Below are positions 9,057-17,277 of a DNA stretch of 64,000 nt, piece after piece. Within the stretch, counting starts at the first letter, position 1, and each line of letters starts with the position of its first letter. Location: assembly GCA_964423865.1 (NCBI GenBank), contig CAYRGN010000004.1, forward strand, positions 62,001 to 126,000. The letters run 5' to 3'. Source of the stretch: Leadbetterella sp964423865. Lineage in GTDB: Bacteria > Bacteroidota > Bacteroidia > Cytophagales > Spirosomataceae. Both the position numbers and the translations under genes were made by a program. The notes under the pieces are model-generated. The model was not told where the DNA came from. It saw only the letters and a list, made by a program, of their open reading frames with translations, and searched no databases.

Positions 9057-10559
9057 TCAGGGGGTCAGCTTCTGGATAAAACAGTGGTTGCTTCCCCCGT
9101 CTTTTCGTACTCCCCAGTTAAAATAGACATTGTCATACCAGTGTTCAAAGTTAGAAAATTCGGCTTTCTTATTTCTGAACCGGAGGTCCAGCGACTCGGG
9201 ATCAAACTCCCGGTCATTGACCCGGTTACCGGCCTTGTCCATTTCCGCCATGCGAAGTTTGGACCCCACACTGTACATCGCTACCGTATGTGCTGCGGTG
9301 CTGCTTACTTTCAGGTGGCTGGCCAGTTCATAATATTTCAGATTTTTATAGGGGAAAGAATGATCCCACACCAATTCCCCCTGCTCATCAATAGCAAACA
9401 GTACGCCCTCCAGGTACCGGAACCCGTCGAAAACCTGTGCATTCCGGTAGTTATAACCGTAAAAGGAATTGTTCAGCCAGTAGTAGTTATACATCAAGGG
9501 GCGCCCCCAGTACATCGTGGAGTAAAAGGGAGAAAAACCGTACATTCCCGGGTAATTGCGGCTGCGGTATTCCGGTTGAAACACTTCTCCGGCAATGAGG
9601 GTCTTCCCTTCCGAAAAACGGAGACCGCTGATAAAAAACCGGTAATCAAAGCTATGCTCCCGGCCTTTTTTCTTCTTTTTCTCTACCTGTCGGTCCAGGC
9701 GGCCTTTCTGCCTTTCGTTCAGGAAGCCAAAAAGATTCTCAAACCCGGAAAAACTGTAGTACCGGACACCCTGGCGGTCAATATCCGCCAAGAAGATCCC
9801 CTGGGAAGTGTGCATGCCGTTAGACGGGGTTTTGCCAATGCCGTAATTGCCCAGCAGGAGACGACTTTCGTTGTTTTCAAAGTACTTCACCGACAGGAAG
9901 ACGCTGTCTTTTCCTGCCTTGAGCGTATTGCTCGCTACCACTTTTCCTGAATAATCAAACTCTCTGAAAATGATCTGGTTGGTTTTTTTTACGTTATTAA
10001 TAAACGTAGCAAAGATGGCGTTATCGGTCACGTGTACCGCCTGAAGTTCCATAGTGCCTTTGCCTCCCCCGCTGACAAACCGTGGCGAGGCCCCGGGGAT
10101 GGTTTCCAGGATAGCGATAAAAGGTTCGGTTTTCACCGCACCGCCCAGGCAGATCACTTTGTCGTTTGCCGCAAAAAAGCCATACTGAAACCCTTTGGCC
10201 AAAGGGAAATCAAAGCGCTGGTAAGCCGCGAAGGCCGAGGAAATTTTCAGGATGATAAAACTCCGGGCGTCTTTGGGTTCCAGTATGATATAAAGGAATT
10301 TTCCGTCAAAGTATTCGTCTATAAAACTGGCCCTTGCCGGAATTTCCGTCTGGGTTTCCCACACCACGTGCAGGGTGGTATCTACTTTCCGGATGTTGAG
10401 CATACCGTCAGGCGATTTATCGAGTACGATAATGCCGCTCTCTTTAAGATTTACCGCTCTTACCTGGCTGCTGTTACCCGCTACCGAAATATGGGTCACA
10501 TCCTGACCATACCCCGAAAAAAAACTTAAAAATAAAACAAAAGCTATTCTAATTCTCAT
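9057..10559 (-). CDS. Secreted protein of unknown function, paralogue of the downstream gene
   Basis: 500 residues with a signal peptide (MRIRIAFVLFLSFFSGYG, cleavage before QDVTH). Predicted beta-rich, with a Tyr/Asn/Gly-rich stretch (NYYWLNNSFYGYNYRN) in the second half and a C-terminal HWYDNVYFNWG motif that matches the paralogue at 7489-8934. No enzymatic motif is visible. The C-terminus (NHCFIQKLTP) lacks the conserved Por/type IX sorting signal, so it is probably periplasmic or surface-exposed by another route. Its start codon overlaps the end of the EVE gene by 11 bases, so the three genes 10959 to 7489 may be one transcript. Confidence 0.7.
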   Translation of the reverse strand: MRIRIAFVLFLSFFSGYGQDVTHISVAGNSSQVRAVNLKESGIIVLDKSPDGMLNIRKVDTTLHVVWETQTEIPARASFIDEYFDGKFLYIILEPKDARSFIILKISSAFAAYQRFDFPLAKGFQYGFFAANDKVICLGGAVKTEPFIAILETIPGASPRFVSGGGKGTMELQAVHVTDNAIFATFINNVKKTNQIIFREFDYSGKVVASNTLKAGKDSVFLSVKYFENNESRLLLGNYGIGKTPSNGMHTSQGIFLADIDRQGVRYYSFSGFENLFGFLNERQKGRLDRQVEKKKKKGREHSFDYRFFISGLRFSEGKTLIAGEVFQPEYRSRNYPGMYGFSPFYSTMYWGRPLMYNYYWLNNSFYGYNYRNAQVFDGFRYLEGVLFAIDEQGELVWDHSFPYKNLKYYELASHLKVSSTAAHTVAMYSVGSKLRMAEMDKAGNRVNDREFDPESLDLRFRNKKAEFSNFEHWYDNVYFNWGVRKDGGSNHCFIQKLTP

Positions 10560-10959
10560 CCGCCAAATCCATTACTCGATCAAATTCTGTGGGGGTAACG
10601 GGGCTCACGGAAAGCCTGGACTGCTTTACGATGGCCATTTCCTGCAAAACCGGATCGGCTTTGATCTGCGCCAGGCTCACGGTCTTCTTCAATTTTCTTA
10701 CCGGCGCCAAATCCACCACCACCCACCTTGCATCGTCTATGGTGGGGTCCGGGTAATGCTCTTTGGTTACGGTGGCCAGTCCCACAATCTCCAGGCCTTC
10801 ATTGGAGTGATAAAAGAATACCAGGTCTCCTTTTTTCATGGCCATGAGGTTATTCCGGGCCGCGTAATTCCGGACTCCGTCCCACATATCCCCTCCCATA
10901 TTAACGAAAGTATCCCATGAAAATTTAAAAGGTTCCGATTTCACCAGCCAATAATTCAT
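10549..10959 (-). CDS. EVE domain protein
   Basis: 136 residues, essentially one EVE domain (PUA-like fold). The start MNYWLVKSEP and the later WDGVRNYAARNNL and KKGDLVFFYHSN segments are the family signature. EVE proteins bind modified bases in nucleic acids through an aromatic pocket; in bacteria they are often single-domain housekeeping proteins, sometimes joined to modification-dependent restriction. Nothing here suggests restriction: the neighbours are secreted proteins. Its last 11 bases overlap the start of the downstream gene. Confidence 0.92.
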   Translation of the reverse strand: MNYWLVKSEPFKFSWDTFVNMGGDMWDGVRNYAARNNLMAMKKGDLVFFYHSNEGLEIVGLATVTKEHYPDPTIDDARWVVVDLAPVRKLKKTVSLAQIKADPVLQEMAIVKQSRLSVSPVTPTEFDRVMDLADEN

Positions 10960-11094
10960 ATTTTAATTCGTGTTTAATTTTTAGTGGTGAGGAGCGGGTC
11001 ATTCCCTCCTCCTCTTCATCATGTAAATTTAGGAGAATATGGCGTTATATAAAAAATAGTTCTCCGGAATACTGTATTTTAAGGGTATATTTTT

Positions 11095-11102
11095 TAGTTT
11101 TG
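11095..11102 (+). promoter_or_regulatory. Candidate -7 promoter box upstream of uxuA
   Basis: TAGTTTTG fits TAnnTTTG. It would place the transcription start near 11109, giving a leader of about 130 bases that contains the hairpin at 11114-11137. No convincing -33 TTTG box is seen. Confidence 0.35.
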
Positions 11103-11113
11103 GGCTTTACCCT

Positions 11114-11137
11114 GCCGGCGCCGGACTGAACGCCGGC
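11114..11137 (+). promoter_or_regulatory. GC-rich hairpin in the uxuA leader
   Basis: Perfect 7-bp stem GCCGGCG (11114-11120) and CGCCGGC (11131-11137) with a 10-base loop. It stands out in otherwise AT-rich upstream DNA. There is no T run after it, so it is not a normal terminator; it could be an operator or an mRNA structure. An AGGAGA ribosome site at 11225-11230 lies 11 bases before the uxuA ATG. Confidence 0.4.
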
Positions 11138-11241
11138 CACCTTTGGGCAGTACCTTAAATTTAACGACACGATACGTATGAAAAGATACGGAAAACTGTA
11201 TAAAACTACCTTCTCCGTGAATTCAGGAGAACTGAGAATCT

Positions 11242-12405
11242 ATGAAAACTAAACTCGAACAAACCTGGCGCTGGTATGGCCCGGCCGACGGCGTAAGCCT
11301 CCAGGATGTGAAACAAGCCGGAGCCACCGGTATCGTCACGGCTCTCCACCATATTCCGCACGGTGAAATCTGGCCTGTGGAGGATATTCTTCAACGCAAA
11401 AAGGAGATTGAAGACGCAGGACTGGTCTGGTCTGTGGTAGAAAGCGTACCGGTGCACGAAGACATTAAAACCCGTAGCGGCCGGTATGCTCATTACCTGG
11501 ACAATTACAACCGTTCCCTGCAAAACCTGGCGGCCTGCGGTATAAAAACCGTATGTTATAATTTCATGCCTGTACTCGACTGGACCCGCACCCAGCTGGA
11601 CCTGGAGATGAAAAACGGAGCCAAAGCTTTATACTTTAACTGGATAGACCTGGCCATTTTTGACATCTATCTTCTTAAACGGGAAGAAGCCTCCGCGGAT
11701 TACAGCACGGAGATCCTGGCCCAGGCGGAAAGACGTTATCATCAGTATACCGACGGGCAGCTGTCGGAATTGCAACGGGTGATCCTGATGGGGATACCCG
11801 GAGAAAAAGACATTGAACCGGAAGACCTGCTGAAAAGCATACGGACCTACAAAGATTTGGGGCGGGAAGGGCTGAAAGAGAACCTGAGGTTTTTCCTGGA
11901 AAGTATAGCCGAAACCTGTACGGAAAACGGCATTCGCCTGACGATTCATCCGGATGATCCGCCCTACCCTATCCTGGGTCTTCCGCGGATCATGAGCAAG
12001 TGGGAAGATTTCAATTATCTCCTGACTGCCGTAGACCGGGAGTTCAACGGCGTTTGTTTCTGCACGGGTTCCCTGGGCGCAGGCAATGCCGACGATATCC
12101 CGAGGATCTTCGAGCGTGTAAAAGAGAGGGTATATTTCGCCCATTTACGGAATGTACGGAAAGACGAAACCGGCAATTTTTACGAAGCCGATCACCTGGA
12201 CGGAGACGTCAATCTTTACCGGGTGATGAAGGCCCTGACGGAGGAAAACCAGAGAAGGGCGAAGCCCATTCCGTTTCGTCCCGACCACGGACACCAGATG
12301 CTGGATGATTTACATAAGACTTCGAATCCGGGCTATTCCGCCATTGGCCGCCTGAGGGGCCTGGCCGAACTGAGAGGCCTTGAAACCGGTATTTTAGGCG
12401 AATAA
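11242..12405 (+). CDS. uxuA: Mannonate dehydratase
   Basis: 387 residues, close to the 394 of the E. coli enzyme. The start WRWYGPADGVSLQDVKQAGATGIVTALHH is diagnostic. TIHPDDPP, FCTGSLGAGNADD, YFAHLRNV and the C-terminal PFRPDHGHQM carry the His/Cys/Asp metal ligands of the TIM-barrel enzyme that dehydrates D-mannonate to 2-keto-3-deoxygluconate in glucuronate breakdown. An unusually clear ribosome site (AGGAGA, 11225) supports the ATG at 11242. Only 2 bases separate it from the GMC oxidoreductase, so the two form an operon; other hexuronate genes (uxaC, uxuB, kdgK) are not in the window. Confidence 0.96.
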   Translation: MKTKLEQTWRWYGPADGVSLQDVKQAGATGIVTALHHIPHGEIWPVEDILQRKKEIEDAGLVWSVVESVPVHEDIKTRSGRYAHYLDNYNRSLQNLAACGIKTVCYNFMPVLDWTRTQLDLEMKNGAKALYFNWIDLAIFDIYLLKREEASADYSTEILAQAERRYHQYTDGQLSELQRVILMGIPGEKDIEPEDLLKSIRTYKDLGREGLKENLRFFLESIAETCTENGIRLTIHPDDPPYPILGLPRIMSKWEDFNYLLTAVDREFNGVCFCTGSLGAGNADDIPRIFERVKERVYFAHLRNVRKDETGNFYEADHLDGDVNLYRVMKALTEENQRRAKPIPFRPDHGHQMLDDLHKTSNPGYSAIGRLRGLAELRGLETGILGE

Positions 12406-12407
12406 AC

Positions 12408-14087
12408 GTGAGGGAGATTTTCGATGCTATTGTAGTAGGCTCCGGCTTGTCCGGGGGATGGGCAGCAAAAGAATTAACGGAAAAAGGGCTAAAAGTACTC
12501 CTCCTGGAGAGGGGGAGAGAGGTCAGGCACCGGGAAGATTATCCTACGGCCATGGCCGAGGCCTGGGAGTTGCCGCACCGGGGCCGTATGGACCTGAAAA
12601 CACGACAGGACTACTGGGCCCATATCCGCACGGGCTATACTGCGAACGAAGAACACCGCCATTTTTTTACGCGCGATGTGGATTTTCCTTACGAAGAGGA
12701 GAAGACTTTCACCTGGGTGCGGGGCTACCAGACGGGCGGGCGCTCCCTGATGTGGGGGCGGCAGTCGTACCGTTTTTCCGATCTTGATTTTGAGGCCAAT
12801 GCCCGGGAAGGCATCGGCATTGACTGGCCTATCCGTTACAAAGACCTGGCTCCCTGGTACAGTTATGTGGAAAAGTTTGCGGGCATCAGCGGACAGGCCG
12901 AGGACTGGGACACCTTGCCCGACGGAGAGTTTCAGCCCGCCATGGAAATGAATTGCGTGGAGCGGGAGATCAGGGAGCGCCTGAAGAAAAACCTGGGGCG
13001 CAGGATGACGGTGGGGCGCACGGCCAACCTCACCCGGCCTACGGAGGAGCAGAGGGCGCTGGGGCGCTCCTCGTGCCAGTTCCGGAACCGATGCATGCGG
13101 GGCTGCCCTTACGGGGCGTATTTCAGTAGCCAGTCGGCCACCTTACCCGCCGCCCAGCGCACGGGCAACCTCACCCTGGTTTCGGGGAAAATTGTATATC
13201 GGGTTATTTTTGACGATGCCCGGGGCCGGGCCACGGGCGTGCGGGCAGTAGATCATGAGACGAAGGAGGAGACGGAGTACTACGGCCGGCTTATTTTCCT
13301 GAACGCGAGTGCGGTTAACTCGGCCTGGATCATGATGCAGTCTACTTCCGTGACGCACCCCAACGGCCTGGGGAATGACAGCGGGCAGTTGGGCCGGAAT
13401 ATCATGGACCACCACAAATCGCTGGCGATACAGGGTACGTTTGAAGGCTTTGAAGACCGGTATTATTTCGGGAAACGGCCGAACGGCGTCTATATTCCCC
13501 GTTTTGTGAATATAGGGAACGACCGCCGGGATTTCCTGAGGGGTTTCGGTTACCAGGGCGGGGCCGGGCGGAGTGCCGCGGGGAGTGATGCGCCTTTCGG
13601 TGCGCAGCTGAAGGAGGAGTATGCGCGGCTGGGTCCCTGGACTTTTAGCCTCCAGGGTTTCGGGGAGATTCTTCCTTTTGAAAACAACCGTTTTACGCTG
13701 AGCGGGGAAAAAGACGCCTGGGGACTGCCACTGGTGCGCTTTGATGCGGCTTTGACGGAGAACGAATACAAGATGAAAGCGTGCATGGTGGAGGAAGGGA
13801 TAAAAATCATGGAGGCGGCGGGCTTAAAGAACATCCGTACGTACGAGACCCAGAAGTCGGCGCCGGGCATCAGCATTCATGAGATGGGTACGGCGCGGAT
13901 GGGGCGTGATGCCGCGACCTCGGTTTTAAATGCCCATAACCAGGTCTGGGGGGCGCCGAACGTTTTTGTGACCGACGGCGCGGCGATGGTGTCGGCTTCT
14001 AACGTGAATCCGTCTCTGACGTATATGGCGCTCGCGGCGCGGGCGGTGGATTTCGCCGTCACGGAAATGAAGCGGGGCAATTTATAG
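12408..14087 (+). CDS. GMC-family FAD-dependent oxidoreductase
   Basis: 559 residues starting at GTG 12408. The N-terminal dinucleotide fold IVVGSGLSGGWAAKEL and LLLERG bind FAD; the C-terminal HEMGTARMG and NVFVTDGAAMVSASNVNP segments carry the GMC signature including the His/Asn active-site region. CRNR-like CMRGCPYGAYFS around residues 225-240 is a Cys motif seen in the subgroup related to gluconate 2-dehydrogenase large subunits. It most likely oxidises a sugar, sugar acid or polyol, in keeping with its coupling to uxuA, but the substrate is not known. No small (subunit 3) or cytochrome subunit gene is next to it. Third codon positions are unusually G/C-rich compared with neighbouring genes. 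Confidence 0.9.
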   Translation: MREIFDAIVVGSGLSGGWAAKELTEKGLKVLLLERGREVRHREDYPTAMAEAWELPHRGRMDLKTRQDYWAHIRTGYTANEEHRHFFTRDVDFPYEEEKTFTWVRGYQTGGRSLMWGRQSYRFSDLDFEANAREGIGIDWPIRYKDLAPWYSYVEKFAGISGQAEDWDTLPDGEFQPAMEMNCVEREIRERLKKNLGRRMTVGRTANLTRPTEEQRALGRSSCQFRNRCMRGCPYGAYFSSQSATLPAAQRTGNLTLVSGKIVYRVIFDDARGRATGVRAVDHETKEETEYYGRLIFLNASAVNSAWIMMQSTSVTHPNGLGNDSGQLGRNIMDHHKSLAIQGTFEGFEDRYYFGKRPNGVYIPRFVNIGNDRRDFLRGFGYQGGAGRSAAGSDAPFGAQLKEEYARLGPWTFSLQGFGEILPFENNRFTLSGEKDAWGLPLVRFDAALTENEYKMKACMVEEGIKIMEAAGLKNIRTYETQKSAPGISIHEMGTARMGRDAATSVLNAHNQVWGAPNVFVTDGAAMVSASNVNPSLTYMALAARAVDFAVTEMKRGNL

Positions 14088-14278
14088 CGCTGGATTGTCT
14101 TGAGCGCTGGACCGCACCGTAATTGCTATCCACCAGGAAACCCACTCCGGCATCTCTTGACTTTTCTTTTTTGAATCCACCCGGCCCACTACCGAAATAT
14201 CTTTTTCGGGTTTTATTCCGCAATATGATTTAATTTACAGAATTTTGTAGCCCTTTAAAACGGTGTTCTTTTTCGGAT

Positions 14279-15157
14279 ATGAAACGGCCCTACGTACTTC
14301 TGCATATTGCGGTCATCCTGGCCGGATTTACCGGCATTTTCGGTAAGCTGATTACCCTGAATGAGGGGTTGCTTACGTGGTACCGGGTTTTGATTTCATC
14401 CGTAGCGCTTTTTCTTTGGCTGTATTTTACCCGAACGCCTCATCCCCAGGCCTGGAAAGACAAACTTACCATAGCCTCCGTTGGATTAATCATTACCATA
14501 CACTGGCTGTTTTTTTACGGAAGCATCAAGTATGCCAATGTCTCCATAGGGGTAGTTTGTTATGCGCTGACCAGTTGTTTCACCGCTCTTTTTGTTCCCT
14601 TTATCCACAAAAAAAGGTTTGTTTTCTCCGAAATACTGTTAAGCCTGCTCACCATAGCGGGCATAGGTCTGATATTTCACTTTGACACTTCTCACCAGAC
14701 AGGCATTGTACTGGGCGTGATCTCCTCCGTCTTTGCCGCTCTTTATACCATATATAACGAAAAGCTGGTCCGGAAGTTTGAAACCAAGGTGATTAACTTT
14801 TACCAGATCGCAGGCGGAACGCTGGGCCTTACCCTGATTTTGCCCCTTTATCTGCATTGGTTTCCCACCGACTACCTCGTTCCCAACCTGTCAGACACCT
14901 TCTATTTACTGCTGCTGGCTCTTTTCTGTACGGTAGGATTGTACTGGCTTTTTGCCGAAGCCCTCAAGAGAATTCCCGCATTTACCGTTAACCTTACGTT
15001 CAACCTTGAACCTGTATACGCCATCGCCCTGGCCTTCCTGATCTTCCAGGAAGCCAAAGAGGTGAACGTCTCTTTTTACGCAGGACTATTTCTGGTCATG
15101 ACCTCGGTGGTTTTGCAGACGATGATTAGTATGAAACGATGGAAGCAGATTAGTTAA
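14279..15157 (+). CDS. EamA/DMT-superfamily transporter
   Basis: 292 residues with ten hydrophobic segments in two EamA repeats (MKRPYVLLHIAVILAGFTGIFG... and IVLGVISSVFAALYTIYNEKLVR...). NLEPVYAIALAFLIFQEAKE is the conserved end of the second repeat. Such carriers export metabolites or amino acids across the inner membrane; substrate unknown. It is the last gene of the GC-richer left arm: base composition drops right after its stop codon. Confidence 0.9.
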   Translation: MKRPYVLLHIAVILAGFTGIFGKLITLNEGLLTWYRVLISSVALFLWLYFTRTPHPQAWKDKLTIASVGLIITIHWLFFYGSIKYANVSIGVVCYALTSCFTALFVPFIHKKRFVFSEILLSLLTIAGIGLIFHFDTSHQTGIVLGVISSVFAALYTIYNEKLVRKFETKVINFYQIAGGTLGLTLILPLYLHWFPTDYLVPNLSDTFYLLLLALFCTVGLYWLFAEALKRIPAFTVNLTFNLEPVYAIALAFLIFQEAKEVNVSFYAGLFLVMTSVVLQTMISMKRWKQIS

Positions 15158-15176
15158 AAATGTTTATCCCATTTCC

Positions 15177-15554
15177 TTACTTTTTTCTTACTAGCTCCCT
15201 TAAAAACGCAATTTCTTCTTTAAGGTTTTTTATGGTTGCTTCATAGCTTTCGGTTAGCTTGGCATAGGTTTCTTTATTTTCCTGGTAAAGATTGTCTATG
15301 TGTCCAATAGCATTGTCGCTATTTTGTTGATTATAAATATTATTAGGCGATGCTTCAAAAAAATAATAGGTGGGTTTTTCGAGAATTTCTGCAATTTTAA
15401 TCAGTCTTTCTACGGAAAGTTTTGATTCGTTTTTTTCGATATTCGTATAAGCTCCCTGACTTATATCAAGTTCCATAGCCATATTTTCATGAGAAAACCC
15501 TTTTTCCTTTCGGGCTATTTTCAGCTTTTCCAAAACTTTTTCTATTGCTTCCAT
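15177..15554 (-). CDS. XRE-family HTH regulator with C-terminal coiled coil
   Basis: From the ATG at 15554 it has 125 residues (an in-frame ATG at 15587 would add 11). The helix-turn-helix is in ARKEKGFSHENMAMELDISQGAYTNIEKNESKLSVERLIKIAEIL (residues about 15-60), followed by a heptad-rich tail (YQENKETYAKLTESYEATIKNLKEEIAFLREL) that probably mediates dimerisation. I prefer 15554 because two decayed relatives at 17054 and 18480 begin at the same residue (MEAIEKVLEKLK, MVAIGKFLE). The gene follows the AlbA_2 gene on the same strand with no room for a terminator, suggesting co-expression and mutual regulation. Confidence 0.85.
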   Translation of the reverse strand: MEAIEKVLEKLKIARKEKGFSHENMAMELDISQGAYTNIEKNESKLSVERLIKIAEILEKPTYYFFEASPNNIYNQQNSDNAIGHIDNLYQENKETYAKLTESYEATIKNLKEEIAFLRELVRKK

Positions 15555-15601
15555 AGTCTGTAATTTTTCCGTAAAATTTATCGGCAATAAACAGATAAGT
15601 T

Positions 15602-16930
15602 TTAGTTACTGTCTGCAACAAAATAACCTCCTGTTCTAGCTGCCCCTTTAAATTCAATTTTGTTTTCATCACGGAGCTGTTTTAACCAACGTTCAATAGT
15701 TTTCTCCGGAACATTCATCATTGACGCATAATTAGGCATTCTCTTTCCCGGTGTTTCTTTTATCAATTTTAGCAACTCATTTACACCCTCATTTACACCC
15801 TCATTTACACCCTCATTTACACCCTCATTTACACCGCCACCCTTTCTAAAAAGTGTCACCGAAAATCCTCCCTCTTCTTCCGCAAGTTCGGGCTCGGGCA
15901 AATTGGCCTGTTTGCACGTTTCAATAATGCGAATGGTGCCACTTCCCCAACTGTCTATCAATCCGCCTTTAAAACAAACATCCGCAATTAAAGGATTTCG
16001 GGGATTTGAACGGTGCGGTTTCTTCAAAATTTCGGAATTTATTCCTGCGGGTAAAGTTCCGTCATTCCAAACATTGATACTGTCATCATACATACGAATT
16101 TGTGTCATTGAACCCATATAATTGCGATGTATCAAAGCGTTCAATAACATTTCACGAATGGCAGGAGTAGGATATTCACCTGTTTCGATACGATATAATC
16201 CCTCAAAATGAATTTTCTTTGTGAAGTATTTAAAGTTCAGCAAATTAGAAACTTCTCGTAAAAGCGTAATCAAGTTTCCCTCCACCACATCGTGAAACAA
16301 AATGTCATTTCCTTTGAAATAGCCAACTTTCACAAACGTATTCGGATAAAAGCGTTCAGGATTTTTCCCGAACAATACTATTGCACCCCGTTTCAGCTGA
16401 CCATTTTCGATAAGCAATAGTTTTTCAAATATTTGTTGGGTAGTTAAACCGATAATATCGGGTAAACGCCCCTTTTCTTCCGACATTCTTAAGAACGCCG
16501 AAAAAGTATTTTCATCAATATCGTTAAATGTTGCTCGCGGCTCAATCACATCATCCCACGTTTTACCCGATTTTCTAAGTAAAAACTCGTTAAGGGAATT
16601 GCCTGTCAGCTCTTGCTTGGTGCTTCCGCTCCGATAATAATATCTGCCCCGTAGAGAAATAGGAACAGTATAGGGAACTGTAACGATTTCTATAAAATAT
16701 TTTTTGTTTTCTTCATGCAGATTCACTTCTACTGTAATTCCCATTGCATTACGGACTTTGTTGGGAATATCGTCCATCAACCTTTTGTAGTCCTCAATAC
16801 CGACAACTTTTCCATCATCCTCTCTGCCGACAAAAATCACACCGCCTTGTGCGTTTGCAAAACCACAAACCCATTTGAGATATTCTTCGTGCCAAGCACT
16901 TTTGTATTCTATGTTTTGCTGTTCGGGCAT
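15602..16930 (-). CDS. AlbA_2/Schlafen-type ATP-binding transcriptional regulator
   Basis: 442 residues. The N-terminus (NIEYKSAWHEEYLKWVCGFANAQGGVIFVG) is the AlbA_2 (Slfn AAA_4) domain; the middle PTPAIREMLLNALIHRNY with WNDGTLP and DSWGSGTIRI is the HATPase-like part of RecG-like regulators; the C-terminus (MPNYASMMNVPEKTIERWLKQL) is a winged-helix DNA-binding domain. A five-fold repeat of GVNE links the last two. Such proteins are common next to defence genes and in mobile regions and are thought to act as regulators or effectors; the exact role here is not known. It marks the left end of the AT-rich island with the XRE gene. Confidence 0.88.
   Translation of the reverse strand: MPEQQNIEYKSAWHEEYLKWVCGFANAQGGVIFVGREDDGKVVGIEDYKRLMDDIPNKVRNAMGITVEVNLHEENKKYFIEIVTVPYTVPISLRGRYYYRSGSTKQELTGNSLNEFLLRKSGKTWDDVIEPRATFNDIDENTFSAFLRMSEEKGRLPDIIGLTTQQIFEKLLLIENGQLKRGAIVLFGKNPERFYPNTFVKVGYFKGNDILFHDVVEGNLITLLREVSNLLNFKYFTKKIHFEGLYRIETGEYPTPAIREMLLNALIHRNYMGSMTQIRMYDDSINVWNDGTLPAGINSEILKKPHRSNPRNPLIADVCFKGGLIDSWGSGTIRIIETCKQANLPEPELAEEEGGFSVTLFRKGGGVNEGVNEGVNEGVNEGVNELLKLIKETPGKRMPNYASMMNVPEKTIERWLKQLRDENKIEFKGAARTGGYFVADSN
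15776..15835 (-). repeat. 12-bp tandem repeat x 5 coding for (GVNE)5
   Basis: Five perfect copies of CTCATTTACACC (+ strand) lie inside the AlbA_2 gene and encode GVNE on the - strand. The length keeps the frame whatever the copy number, so slippage changes only the linker length between the ATPase-like and DNA-binding parts. Confidence 0.95.
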
Positions 16931-17009
16931 TATGATAGCAAATCTACAAAAATTACTTTATGCATGATTATATTGTATTTACCTTTCCGGCCCTGTATAG
17001 AGCTTAAGA

Positions 17010-17054
17010 TTATTTTATTTTCAGCTTTTCCAAAACTTTCTCTATTGCCTCCAT
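17010..17054 (-). pseudogene. 5' remnant of an XRE regulator gene (copy B)
   Basis: Reading from ATG 17054 gives MEAIEKVLEKLKIK and a stop. The first 13 residues are identical to the intact XRE protein at 15554, and the DNA is near identical over about 50 bases, then similarity ends abruptly at the junction with the AlbA_2 upstream region. This is a deletion or recombination scar, not a gene. Confidence 0.75.
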
Positions 17055-17077
17055 ATTCTTTAATATTTTCGTAAAAG

Positions 17078-17174
17078 TAATTATTTTAATCAAAAAATTA
17101 ATTATTTATATCAAAAAACTAATTGTTGAAATTGATTTTTCTCTGGATCTTTATAGGATTAAGATTCATATTTA
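17078..17174. repeat. AT-rich operator-like repeat block, copy B
   Basis: Contains ATCAAAAAATTAATT (17089) and ATCAAAAAACTAATT (17110), offset by exactly 21 bases (two helical turns), then the inverted form AATTGATTTTT (17130-17140). The block is repeated with mismatches at 18501-18591, each time directly upstream of an XRE start, so it probably is the ancestral XRE operator/promoter. Confidence 0.65.
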
Positions 17175-17277
17175 TGAAGTATTCTATCACACCTCCTCAT
17201 TTCTATAGCTCTTGTATGCAATGAGAACTTTAAAACATGTTTAAATTTTGAAAACTACTGGATTTAAATTATTTAAA

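Larger units (their letters stand above)
16931..17247. other. AT-rich gap with a remnant regulator start and operator-like repeats
   Basis: No intact gene. It holds the promoter side of the AlbA_2 gene, the 14-codon XRE remnant (17010-17054) and the duplicated AT-rich repeat block (17078-17174). A TAGATTTG box on the - strand (16946-16939) lies very close to the AlbA_2 start. Confidence 0.7.

Noticed and set aside
8988..9950. Open frame of about 320 codons on the + strand
   Set aside because: Opposite to the secreted protein gene at 9057-10559, starts in the repeat region, and has an unlikely composition.
15157..15177. Attachment site at the left island edge
   Set aside because: I could not find a matching direct repeat at the right edge near 30314-30347 and there is no tRNA or integrase.
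15776..15835. Direct repeats as CRISPR or integration site
   Set aside because: The repeat is in frame inside a gene and codes for GVNE.
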